Position numbers and translations under genes: made by a program. 64,000 nt of DNA from the NCBI GenBank assembly GCA_963781675.1, contig CAWAGF010000006.1:186001-250000 (forward strand), in the 5' to 3' direction. This document shows, in pieces, positions 43,567 to 53,027 of this stretch; position 1 is the first letter of the stretch; each line of letters starts with the position of its first letter. The notes below the pieces were generated by a model. The model did not search any database. It worked only from the letters and a program-made list of their open reading frames with translations, and was not told the DNA's origin. This DNA comes from SCTD01 sp963781675. GTDB taxonomy: Bacteria; Actinomycetota; Actinomycetes; Mycobacteriales; SCTD01.

Positions 43567-44646
43567 TCAGCCGGTGCCCCCGGCGCCGGGCACCAGGCCG
43601 CGCACGACCTCGAGGGCGCGCCGGGACAGGCCGGTCCGCGGGCGGAGCACCGGGGTGGGACCGCCGACCCGCGCGCCCATCGCCTCGACCGTCTCGAGCA
43701 GCGCCTGCCCCGCGTCGTGCTGGGGCGTCCAGCCCAGCTCGGTGCGGGCGCGAGCGGTGTCCAGCAGCGGGGTGCGCCGGCCGATGTCGACCCAGCCCGG
43801 GTCGACCGGCACCAGGTGCAGCCGCCAGGCCAGGTCCACCAGCCCGCGCAGCACCGCGGCGGGCACGGGCACCCGGCGCGCCCCCAGCACGGCGGCCAGG
43901 GTCGCCGGGTCGAGCACGGGCTCGGTCGCGATGTTGAACGCACCGGTCACCGGCGTGACGCAGGCCAGCACGTACGCGCGGGCCATGTCCTCGGCGTGCA
44001 CGACCTGGAAGGCCAGCGCGTCCACGTCCGGCACGACGGGCAGCAGGGCGGGGCGCACCAGCGCCTGTGGCACGAACGGACCGAGGAAGTAGCGGGCCAG
44101 CGCGCTGGCGGCCTGCGCCTGCAGCACGACGCCGGGCCGGAGCCGCACGACCCGCCGCTCGGGGTGCTCGGCCTCGAAGGCGTCGAGCATCCGCTCGGCC
44201 TCGGCCTTGTGGCGGCTGTAGGTGGAGCTGCTGATGCCCTGCGTGGGGTGGTCCTCCCGGACGCGCGGTGAGGAGGCGCCGCGGCTCTTGGACGGCCCGG
44301 GGGAGTAGGCGCCGACCGAGGAGGCGTGCACGAGGGCCGGGACGCCGGCGCGGGCGACGGCCTCCAGCACCCGCGCGGTGCCCACGACGTTGACGCGGCG
44401 CATCTCGTCCGGGTCGTGCGCCGGCTGCAGCAGCCAGGCGAGGTGGACGACGACGTCCGCGCCGGTGAGGGCCGGCACGAGGTCGTCCTCGGCGACGTCG
44501 AGGGCGTGCCACTCGACGCCGTCGGCCGGCTCGTCCGGCAGGCGGCGGGCGATGCCGACGACGGCCGTGACGTCCGGGTGCTCGACCAGCTGGGGCAGGA
44601 GCTGGGAGCCGACGTTGCCCGTGGCTCCGGTGACGACGATGCGCAT
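43567..44646 (-). CDS. NAD-dependent epimerase/dehydratase (extended SDR)
   Basis: A 359-aa Rossmann protein. The nucleotide loop is RIVVTGATGNVGSQLLPQL and the acid residue follows ALDVAED. HASSVGAYSPG holds the catalytic Ser region and STYSRHKAEAERML the YxxxK (Tyr-Ser-Arg-His-Lys). The second half has PALLPVVPDVDALAFQVVHAEDMARAYVLA and GAFNIATEPVLDP, as in actinobacterial UDP-sugar-epimerase-like proteins of unknown substrate. ATG 44646 is used. It converges on the LVIVD gene (4-nt gap) and follows treZ on the same strand by 39 nt. Confidence 0.85.
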   Translation of the reverse strand: MRIVVTGATGNVGSQLLPQLVEHPDVTAVVGIARRLPDEPADGVEWHALDVAEDDLVPALTGADVVVHLAWLLQPAHDPDEMRRVNVVGTARVLEAVARAGVPALVHASSVGAYSPGPSKSRGASSPRVREDHPTQGISSSTYSRHKAEAERMLDAFEAEHPERRVVRLRPGVVLQAQAASALARYFLGPFVPQALVRPALLPVVPDVDALAFQVVHAEDMARAYVLACVTPVTGAFNIATEPVLDPATLAAVLGARRVPVPAAVLRGLVDLAWRLHLVPVDPGWVDIGRRTPLLDTARARTELGWTPQHDAGQALLETVEAMGARVGGPTPVLRPRTGLSRRALEVVRGLVPGAGGTG

Positions 44647-44685
44647 GCAGGACCCGTCCCCGGGCCGCTGCGTGCACAACCCTGG

Positions 44686-46416
44686 TCAGGGGGCGAGCTC
44701 GACCACCAGCACCGACTCGCTCTCGAGCTCGACCTTCCCGGGCGCGTGCACGGGGCCGGGCTCGCTGTGCAGCAGGACCCGTACGGGCGTCCCCTCCACC
44801 GGGACGACGGCTCGCTCGGACGCGAGGTTGCACACGACGGCGACGCGGCCGCGCTGCACGACCAGCCACCGGCTTCCCTCGTCGTAGCGGACCTGCACCC
44901 GCTCGCGCCGGCCGTCGCTCAGCTCCGGCCGGGCGCGGCGCAGCGTGATGAGGTCGCGCGTCCAGCGCAGCAGCGCGGCGTGCCGTTCCTGCTCGGGCTC
45001 GGACCAGTCGAGGGTGCTGTCGCGCAGCGTCTGCTCGCTCTGCGGGTCGGGCACCTCCTCGGTGTCCCAGCCGTGGCTCGCGAACTCCGCCCGGCGCCCC
45101 TTGCGCACGGCCTCGCCCAGCTCGCCCTCGTGGTCGGAGAAGAACTGCCACGGGGTGCGCGCGCCCCACTCCTCGCCCATGAAGAGCATCGGCGTGAAGG
45201 GGGAGGTCAGCACGAGCGCGGCACCGACCTTGAGCAGGCCGTCGGACAGCGTCGCCGAGATGCGATCGCCCGTCGCGCGGTTGCCGATCTGGTCGTGGTC
45301 CTGCAGGTAGACGACGAACCGGTGGCCGGGAACCGTCGCCGGGACCGGCCGGCCGTGCGCCCGGCCCCGGAACGACGACCAGGTGCCGTCGTGCAGGAAG
45401 ACGCCGCTCAGCACCTTGGCAAGGGCCGGCAGCCCCTCGAAGTCGGCGTAGTAGCCGGCGGTCTCGCCGGTCAGGTTCACGTGCAGGGCGTGGTGCACGT
45501 CGTCGGCCCACTGCGCGTCCAGGCCGTTGCCGCCCGCCTCGCGCGAGGTCACCGTCCGCGGGTCGTTGAGGTCGCTCTCGGCGATGAGGAACAGCGGCTT
45601 GCGCAGCTGCGCCCCGAGCGCCTCGACCTCGACCGCCAGCTCCTCGAGCAGGTGCGTCGCGCGCTCGTCCACCAGCGCGTGGACGGCGTCGAGGCGCAGG
45701 CCGTCGACGTGGTAGTCGCGCAGCCACATCAGCGCGTTGTCCAGGACGTAGCGGCGCACCTCGTCCGAGCCCTCGCGGTCGAGGTTCACGGCCGGCCCCC
45801 ACGGCGTCGTGTGCGCCTCGGTGAGGTACGGCCCGAACTCCGGCAGGTAGTTCCCCGCCGGGCCGAGGTGGTTGTAGACGACGTCCATCACGACGCCGAG
45901 ACCGCGCGCGTGCGCCGCGTCCACGAAGCGCTTCAGGCCGTCGGGGCCGCCGTACGGGTCGTGCACGGCGAACCACGCGACGCCGTCGTAGCCCCAGCCC
46001 CAGCGCCCGGCGAAGGCGTTGCACGGCAGCAGCTCCACCGCGTCGACGCCGAGCTCCACCAGGTGGTCCAGCCGCTCGATCGCGGCGTCGAAGGTGCCCT
46101 CCGCCGTGAAGGTCCCGACGTGCAGCTCGTAGAGGACGCTGCCGGCCAGCGGCACGCCCCGCCACTGGGCGTCGGTCCAGGCGAAGGCGGCGTGGTCGAC
46201 CAGCCGGGACGGCCCGTGCACCCCCTCCGGCTGCCACGCGCTGCGCGGGTCGGGGCGGGGGTCGCCGCCGTCGAGCACGAACGCGTAGTCGGTGCCGGGG
46301 CCGCCGACCTCCGTCTGCCACCACCCGCCGCCGGCAGGCTCCATGGGGGTCCGCGCCCCGTCGACCTCGACCTCGACCCGGTCCGGCCGGGGCGCCCACA
46401 CGCGCAGCGTCGTCAT
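44686..46416 (-). CDS. treZ: Malto-oligosyltrehalose trehalohydrolase
   Basis: A 576-aa GH13 enzyme that releases trehalose from maltooligosyl-trehalose made by TreY. The N-terminal carbohydrate-binding domain is LRVWAPRPDRVEVEVDG. The barrel has DVVYNHLGPAGNYLPEFGPYLTEAHTTPWG. The nucleophile Asp is in DGLRLDAVHAL, the acid Glu in LFLIAESDLNDPR and the third Asp in YLQDHDQIGNRATGDR. Length and order are normal. It is separated from treY by the divergently oriented diguanylate cyclase gene. Confidence 0.95.
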   Translation of the reverse strand: MTTLRVWAPRPDRVEVEVDGARTPMEPAGGGWWQTEVGGPGTDYAFVLDGGDPRPDPRSAWQPEGVHGPSRLVDHAAFAWTDAQWRGVPLAGSVLYELHVGTFTAEGTFDAAIERLDHLVELGVDAVELLPCNAFAGRWGWGYDGVAWFAVHDPYGGPDGLKRFVDAAHARGLGVVMDVVYNHLGPAGNYLPEFGPYLTEAHTTPWGPAVNLDREGSDEVRRYVLDNALMWLRDYHVDGLRLDAVHALVDERATHLLEELAVEVEALGAQLRKPLFLIAESDLNDPRTVTSREAGGNGLDAQWADDVHHALHVNLTGETAGYYADFEGLPALAKVLSGVFLHDGTWSSFRGRAHGRPVPATVPGHRFVVYLQDHDQIGNRATGDRISATLSDGLLKVGAALVLTSPFTPMLFMGEEWGARTPWQFFSDHEGELGEAVRKGRRAEFASHGWDTEEVPDPQSEQTLRDSTLDWSEPEQERHAALLRWTRDLITLRRARPELSDGRRERVQVRYDEGSRWLVVQRGRVAVVCNLASERAVVPVEGTPVRVLLHSEPGPVHAPGKVELESESVLVVELAP

Positions 46417-46445
46417 ACCGGCCCCCTGCCCGGTCGCGTGCCTCC

Positions 46446-46487
46446 TAGTCCGGCGGACGGGCCACCTCGCGACTAGTCAGTTGGGAC
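46446..46487. repeat. TAGTC boxes in the treZ/diguanylate cyclase control region
   Basis: The 145-bp divergent gap holds TAGTCCGGCGGAC at 46446-46458 and TAGTCAGTTGGGAC at 46474-46487. The second matches the box at 11872 in 12 of 14 positions and lies 88 nt before the cyclase start. Confidence 0.35.
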
Positions 46488-46561
46488 GATCTCTGCGGGA
46501 AGTCCTCGCGGACCACCTCGAGCGTGCCGAAGGTCAGATCACCTGGCCCCGGGAGGACGCC

Positions 46562-48043
46562 GTGGAGTGGAGCACGAGGACCGGCCTGCGTCGCCACCTC
46601 AGCCTGCTGGTGTCCGGCGGCCTGGTCCTGCTCATCGGGCTGCTCGGCGTCGTCGCCGGCGACGCCGCGGGCAAGCAGGCGCGCGCGGTGCACCGTGAGG
46701 ACCGGCTGCAGCTGCAGCAGCGCCTGGCCGGACTGGTGGACCAGTACGCCCTGCTCTCCGCCGCCGAGGTGCTCGACAAGCTCGAGGCCGGCCCGGCGTG
46801 GAGCACGCGCCAGGGTGACCCCGCGACGATCGCCCGACTGGAGGACCTGGTCGACGGCACCCGCGCGCTGGACGTCGGCGCCGTGCTCGTGAGCCCACTC
46901 GGGCAGCCGATCGCCGCCTGGAGCGTGGCCGGTGCGCTGCCGGCGCAGGACGACCCGGGGTGGAAGCCGCTGCGCGCCGACGTCCTCGCGCCGGTGCCGG
47001 GCGTGGTGCCGCTGTCCGACGTGATGGCGGTCGGCGACGGGCACGCGCTCGCCATGGGCCTGCCCGTCCCGCTGCAGGGCGGCGGCCGCGGGCTGCTGCT
47101 CGGGCTGTGGGACCCGGCGAAGGGCGCGCTGCAGACGTACGTGTCGAAGCTCGCCTACGGCAAGACCGGGCACGGCTACGTGCTGGACGGCTCCGGCAGG
47201 GTCCTCGCCGGACCCACCCCCGGTGAGATCGGCGCGCCGCTCGCGCTGCCGGGGTTGCGCACCGCCGTGGCCGAGGGCGGCCAGGACGGCATCGTCGAGA
47301 CCGACGACGGGGGCCGGGAGCTGGTCAGCTCGTTCGCCGTCGCCGGCTCCACCGGCTGGACCGCGCTGACGCCGCAGGGGCGCGACGAGTTCGAGGGCGC
47401 GCTCGTGCGCTCCAGCCGGCTCGTCCAGGTGGCCGTCGTCGCGCTGCTGCTCATCGCGGGCACCGGCCTCGTGGTGCTGCACCGCAAGCGGGAGAGCGCC
47501 CTGGAGGCGGTCGCGCTGCGGGACGAGCTCACCGGCCTCTACAACCGGCGCGGGTGGTTCGTCCTGGCCGAGCACGAGCTGGAGCGGGCCCGGCGGCAGG
47601 CCACCGCACGGGTGCTGCTCTTCATCGACCTCGACGGCCTCAAGCAGGTCAACGACGTTCTCGGCCACCGGGAGGGCGACCGCGCGATCGCCGACGCGGC
47701 CGCGGTGCTGACCGCCGCCTCCCGCTCGTCCGACCTGGTCGGGCGCCTCGGCGGCGACGAGTTCGTGCTGCTGCTCGGCGAGGACGGCCAGGCAGACGTC
47801 GCGCGCCGCCGCCTCGTCGACGCGCTCGAGGCGCACAACGCCCGCTCGGGGGCCGGCTTCGAGCTGCGCCTGTCGATCGGTGCAGAGGTGTGGTTCCCCG
47901 AGCAGGAGTGCAGCCTCGACGAGCTGGTCCGCCGCGCCGACGCGGAGATGTACGCCGACAAGACGAGCCGGCCGCACCGGCACGAGGGCCTGCTGCGGGT
48001 ACCGGTCCCGCGCAGTGCGGCCGAGGCTCCGGCGCACCGCTAG
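46562..48043 (+). CDS. Membrane diguanylate cyclase (Cache-like sensor, GGDEF)
   Basis: A 493-aa protein. The first membrane helix is at about residues 13-33 (LLVSGGLVLLIGLLGVVAG). An extracytoplasmic Cache-like sensor of about 250 residues follows (KTGHGYVLDGSGRVLAGPTPGEIGAPL), then a second helix (VQVAVVALLLIAGTGLVVL). The cytoplasmic GGDEF domain has DELTGLYNRRGW, LFIDLDGLKQVNDVLGHREGD and RLGGDEFVLLL. RSSD lies five residues before GGDEF, an intact inhibitory I-site, so it should make c-di-GMP under feedback control. GTG 46562 has GGGAGG 5-6 nt upstream. It overlaps the treY end by 4 nt and sits inside the trehalose gene group. Confidence 0.88.
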   Translation: MEWSTRTGLRRHLSLLVSGGLVLLIGLLGVVAGDAAGKQARAVHREDRLQLQQRLAGLVDQYALLSAAEVLDKLEAGPAWSTRQGDPATIARLEDLVDGTRALDVGAVLVSPLGQPIAAWSVAGALPAQDDPGWKPLRADVLAPVPGVVPLSDVMAVGDGHALAMGLPVPLQGGGRGLLLGLWDPAKGALQTYVSKLAYGKTGHGYVLDGSGRVLAGPTPGEIGAPLALPGLRTAVAEGGQDGIVETDDGGRELVSSFAVAGSTGWTALTPQGRDEFEGALVRSSRLVQVAVVALLLIAGTGLVVLHRKRESALEAVALRDELTGLYNRRGWFVLAEHELERARRQATARVLLFIDLDGLKQVNDVLGHREGDRAIADAAAVLTAASRSSDLVGRLGGDEFVLLLGEDGQADVARRRLVDALEAHNARSGAGFELRLSIGAEVWFPEQECSLDELVRRADAEMYADKTSRPHRHEGLLRVPVPRSAAEAPAHR

Positions 48044-50481
48044 GCGCGCCGCAGCACCGCCACCGGGAAGCCGTCCAGCAGCGCGGCGAGCGGCACGGTG
48101 CCGCTGCGCTCGGCGCCGGTCAGCACGTCGACCCAGCTCCCGGACGGCAGGTCGACGGCGTCGTCGCCCCAGCCGCCGCGCTCCACCTGCAGCGCCCGCA
48201 CCGGTGCGACCGTCACGACCCGGTCGCCGCGCACGAAGCCGATCGCGCGCGCGCCGGCGTCCAGCGGTACGTAGGACCCGTCGGCGAGGAAGGCCTCCGG
48301 CAGCTCCCGCCGCAGCCGCAGCACGCGCGAGACGAGGTGCAGCTTCGCGGTGCCGACGTCGTCGAGCGCCGGGGCCTTGTCCAGCGCGGCCAGCAGCCGG
48401 CGCCGCTGCTCGACGTCGACGGGGCGGCGGTTGTCGGGGTCGACGAGCGACAGGTCCCACAGCTCGGTGCCCTGGTAGGTGTCGGCGACGCCGGGCATCG
48501 TGAGCTGGACGGCCTTCTGCGCGAGCGCGGTCACCTGCCAGGCGGGGGTGAGCCGGGCGACGAAGGCCTCGACCTCGGCGACCAGCGCCTGGTCGGCGAG
48601 CACCGCGCGCACGAACGCCTGGACAGCCTCGTCGAAGGCCGGCACCGGGTCGACCCAGGACGTCTGGGCCTTGGCCTCGCGGGTGGCCTTCTCGACGTAG
48701 GCGACGGCGCGGTCCGCGGTGAGCGGCCAGGCGCCGACGAGGGTCTGCCAGACCAGCTGCTCGGTGACCGCGTCCGGTCCGGCCGGGCTGCGGTGGCGGG
48801 CCGCCGCGGCCTGCCAGCGGGTGACGGCGTCACCCCACTCGGCCGGGCACTCGGACAGCAGCACCAGTCGGGCGCGGACGTCCTCGGACCGCTTGGTGTC
48901 GTGGGTGGACAGCGCGGTCATCGACAGCGGCCAGTCGCGCTGCTGCACGGCGCAGGCCTCGTGGAACTCCTGCACCGGCAGGCCGAAGCGGCCCGGGTCG
49001 CCGCCGACCTCGTTCAGGCCGGACAGCCGCAGGTAGCGGTAGAAGGCGGTGTCCTCGACGCCCTTGGCCATCACCGGGCCGCAGGTCTGCTGGAACCGCG
49101 TCACGAACTCCTCGGCATGAGGGGCAGCGTCCGGACCGGACGGGCCCTCGGCGAGGACGAGCCGCTGCACGAGGTCGATCTCGGTGGACCGCTTCGGCAG
49201 AGCGGCCTTGGCCCTGGTGACGGCCTGCGCGACGTGGTGGCGCGCCTGGTCGTCGGCCGGGCCGGTGGGGGGGAGGTAGGCGCGGTAGACGCCGAAGCCG
49301 GCCAGCACCTCGACCAGCGCCTCGCGGAACGCCCGCCGGGTCGTGTCGCGCAGCGACGGGTCGGTGCGGCAGACCCGCAGGCCGAGCTCGGTGAGCCGGT
49401 TGACCTCGGCGGCCAGCACCTCGCGCAGCACCAGGTGCTTGGTCGTGTCGACGACGTCCTCGTAGGAGGCGTCGTCGCCGGTGACGGAGGTCCACAGCGC
49501 GGTCAGCGGCAGCTCGCCGGCGGGGTCGACGAACAGGCCGAGCACGCGGTTGAGGGCGTCGTACCCGGTCGTGCCCGCGGTCTGCCAGTCGGGCGGCAGG
49601 TCCTCGCCGGGCTCCAGGATCTTCTCGACGACGACCCAGGCGCCACCGGTCGTCTCGGCCAGCCGGTCGAGGTAGCCGCCGGGGTCGGCAAGGCCGTCCG
49701 GGTGGTCGATGCGCAGGCCGTCGAGGACGCCGTCACGCACCTGCTGCAGGACCAGCGCGTGCGTCTCGTCGAAGACGCGCGGCACCTCGACCCGCACACC
49801 GGCCAGCGTCGTCACGTCGAAGAAGCGGCGGTAGTCCAGCTCCTCGCCGGCCACGCGCCAGGAGGCGAGCCGGTAGTGCTGCTGCTCCAGCGTCGCCAGC
49901 ACGTCGCCGTCGACCCGGGTGCCGGGTGCGATCGGGAACTCGTGGTCGTAGTAGCGGATCCGGTCCTCGAGCAGCTCCAGCTCGCCGGCGACGTCGCCGA
50001 GCGGCCCGCCGAGGACGGGCACCAGCACCTTGCCGGGGTTGTCGGCGCTGTCCCAGTCGACGTCGAACCAGTCGGCGTACGGCGACGCGCGGCCCTCGCG
50101 CAGCAGCGACCACCACTGGGCGTTCTGCGACTCGGGCTCGCTGACGGCCATGTGGTTCGGCACGACGTCGAGCAGGATCCCGAGGCCGGCCTCGCGGCAG
50201 GCCGCGACCATCCGGCCGAACGCCTCCTCGCCGCCGAGCTCGCGGTTCAGGGTGCTGTGGTCGACCACGTCGTAGCCGTGCGCGGAGCCGGGCGCCGCCT
50301 GCAGGTACGGCGAGCAGTAGAGGTGCGTCACGCCCAGGTCAGCCAGGTACGGCGCGATCGCCGCCGCGTCGTCGAACCCGAAGCCGGGGTGGTCGGCTGT
50401 CCCCGAACCGGACGGCGGGCGGAGCTGGACGCGGTAGGTCGAGACCGGCACGGGCTTGCCGGCGGCGGGCAGGTGCGGCAC
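48040..50481 (-). CDS. treY: Malto-oligosyltrehalose synthase
   Basis: An 813-aa GH13 enzyme that converts the reducing end of malto-oligosaccharides into a trehalosyl unit. N-terminal PVSTYRVQLRPPSG and DLGVTHLYCSPYLQAAPGSAHGYDVVDH are typical. The nucleophile Asp is in DGLRIDHPDGLADPGGYL, the acid Glu in GAWVVVEKILEPGEDLP and the later Asp in ALSTHDTKRSEDVRARL. GTG 50481 directly follows the glgX stop (TAGGTG), so the two are co-translated. It works between GlgX (debranching) and TreZ. Confidence 0.95.
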   Translation of the reverse strand: MPHLPAAGKPVPVSTYRVQLRPPSGSGTADHPGFGFDDAAAIAPYLADLGVTHLYCSPYLQAAPGSAHGYDVVDHSTLNRELGGEEAFGRMVAACREAGLGILLDVVPNHMAVSEPESQNAQWWSLLREGRASPYADWFDVDWDSADNPGKVLVPVLGGPLGDVAGELELLEDRIRYYDHEFPIAPGTRVDGDVLATLEQQHYRLASWRVAGEELDYRRFFDVTTLAGVRVEVPRVFDETHALVLQQVRDGVLDGLRIDHPDGLADPGGYLDRLAETTGGAWVVVEKILEPGEDLPPDWQTAGTTGYDALNRVLGLFVDPAGELPLTALWTSVTGDDASYEDVVDTTKHLVLREVLAAEVNRLTELGLRVCRTDPSLRDTTRRAFREALVEVLAGFGVYRAYLPPTGPADDQARHHVAQAVTRAKAALPKRSTEIDLVQRLVLAEGPSGPDAAPHAEEFVTRFQQTCGPVMAKGVEDTAFYRYLRLSGLNEVGGDPGRFGLPVQEFHEACAVQQRDWPLSMTALSTHDTKRSEDVRARLVLLSECPAEWGDAVTRWQAAAARHRSPAGPDAVTEQLVWQTLVGAWPLTADRAVAYVEKATREAKAQTSWVDPVPAFDEAVQAFVRAVLADQALVAEVEAFVARLTPAWQVTALAQKAVQLTMPGVADTYQGTELWDLSLVDPDNRRPVDVEQRRRLLAALDKAPALDDVGTAKLHLVSRVLRLRRELPEAFLADGSYVPLDAGARAIGFVRGDRVVTVAPVRALQVERGGWGDDAVDLPSGSWVDVLTGAERSGTVPLAALLDGFPVAVLRRA

Positions 50482-52594
<2,113 letters not shown>

Positions 52595-52633
52595 GGGGAC
52601 TGCTTCCTTCGAAGGGGCGGGGGCAGGGCTGCT

Positions 52634-52810
52634 CTAGGAGGTGGGCGTGCTGTCGTCCGCGTAGCGCTGCTGCTCGAGCTGCTGCGCCATCGCCTTCCAG
52701 GCCAGCTCGTAGCGGTCGGCGGCCTGCTCCACGGCGCTCTCGGCGCCGACCAGCACGGTCACGAACGGCCCGGGAGCGGACAGGACGGGGGACAGGTCGC
52801 GCAGCTGCAC
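52634..52810 (-). CDS. 58-aa protein resembling the N-terminus of Vms1/baeRF-type proteins
   Basis: The short gene starts at GTG 52810 with GGAGG 7 nt upstream and reads MQLRDLSPVLSAPGPFVTVL, then a helical stretch VEQAADRYELAWKAMAQQLEQQ, and stops. The opening resembles the first strand and helix of the much larger (about 370 aa) actinobacterial release-factor-like proteins related to Rv2629, where a pattern like MQLxxLxPLLxAPGPFxSVYLD is followed by ELRWR. No continuation exists in any frame downstream, because glgX begins 39 nt later. It may be a truncated remnant that is still translated, or an independent small protein. Confidence 0.55.
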   Translation of the reverse strand: MQLRDLSPVLSAPGPFVTVLVGAESAVEQAADRYELAWKAMAQQLEQQRYADDSTPTS

Positions 52811-52901
52811 GGGGGGACCTCCAGCGGTTCGGGGAGCGGCTCTGCCGGGTCCTACCCCCGCTGCCCGGCGACCTACGCGCGGCGGCGCCGCCGGATGCGT
52901 C

Positions 52902-53027
52902 TCACTCGCCAGGCGGGCCGGTGACCGGCTCGACCGGCCCGGGCCGGCGGTGCTGGCAGCAGCACCAGGTGCTCCCGGGGCACCGCCCGTGCTCCTGCTC
53001 GCGGCACGGCTCGCAGATGAGGTTCAC
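52902..53027 (-). CDS. 41-aa Cys-rich protein coupled to the VWA gene
   Basis: The protein reads MNLICEPCREQEHGRCPGST, then WCCCQH and a Pro-rich tail. Cys5, Cys8, Cys16, Cys22-24 and His26 look like a small metal-binding site. The GTG at 53027 overlaps the TGA of the VWA gene (GTGA), strong evidence that it is really translated. I believe similar short CxxC proteins are scattered in actinobacteria. The function is unknown. Confidence 0.6.
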   Translation of the reverse strand: MNLICEPCREQEHGRCPGSTWCCCQHRRPGPVEPVTGPPGE

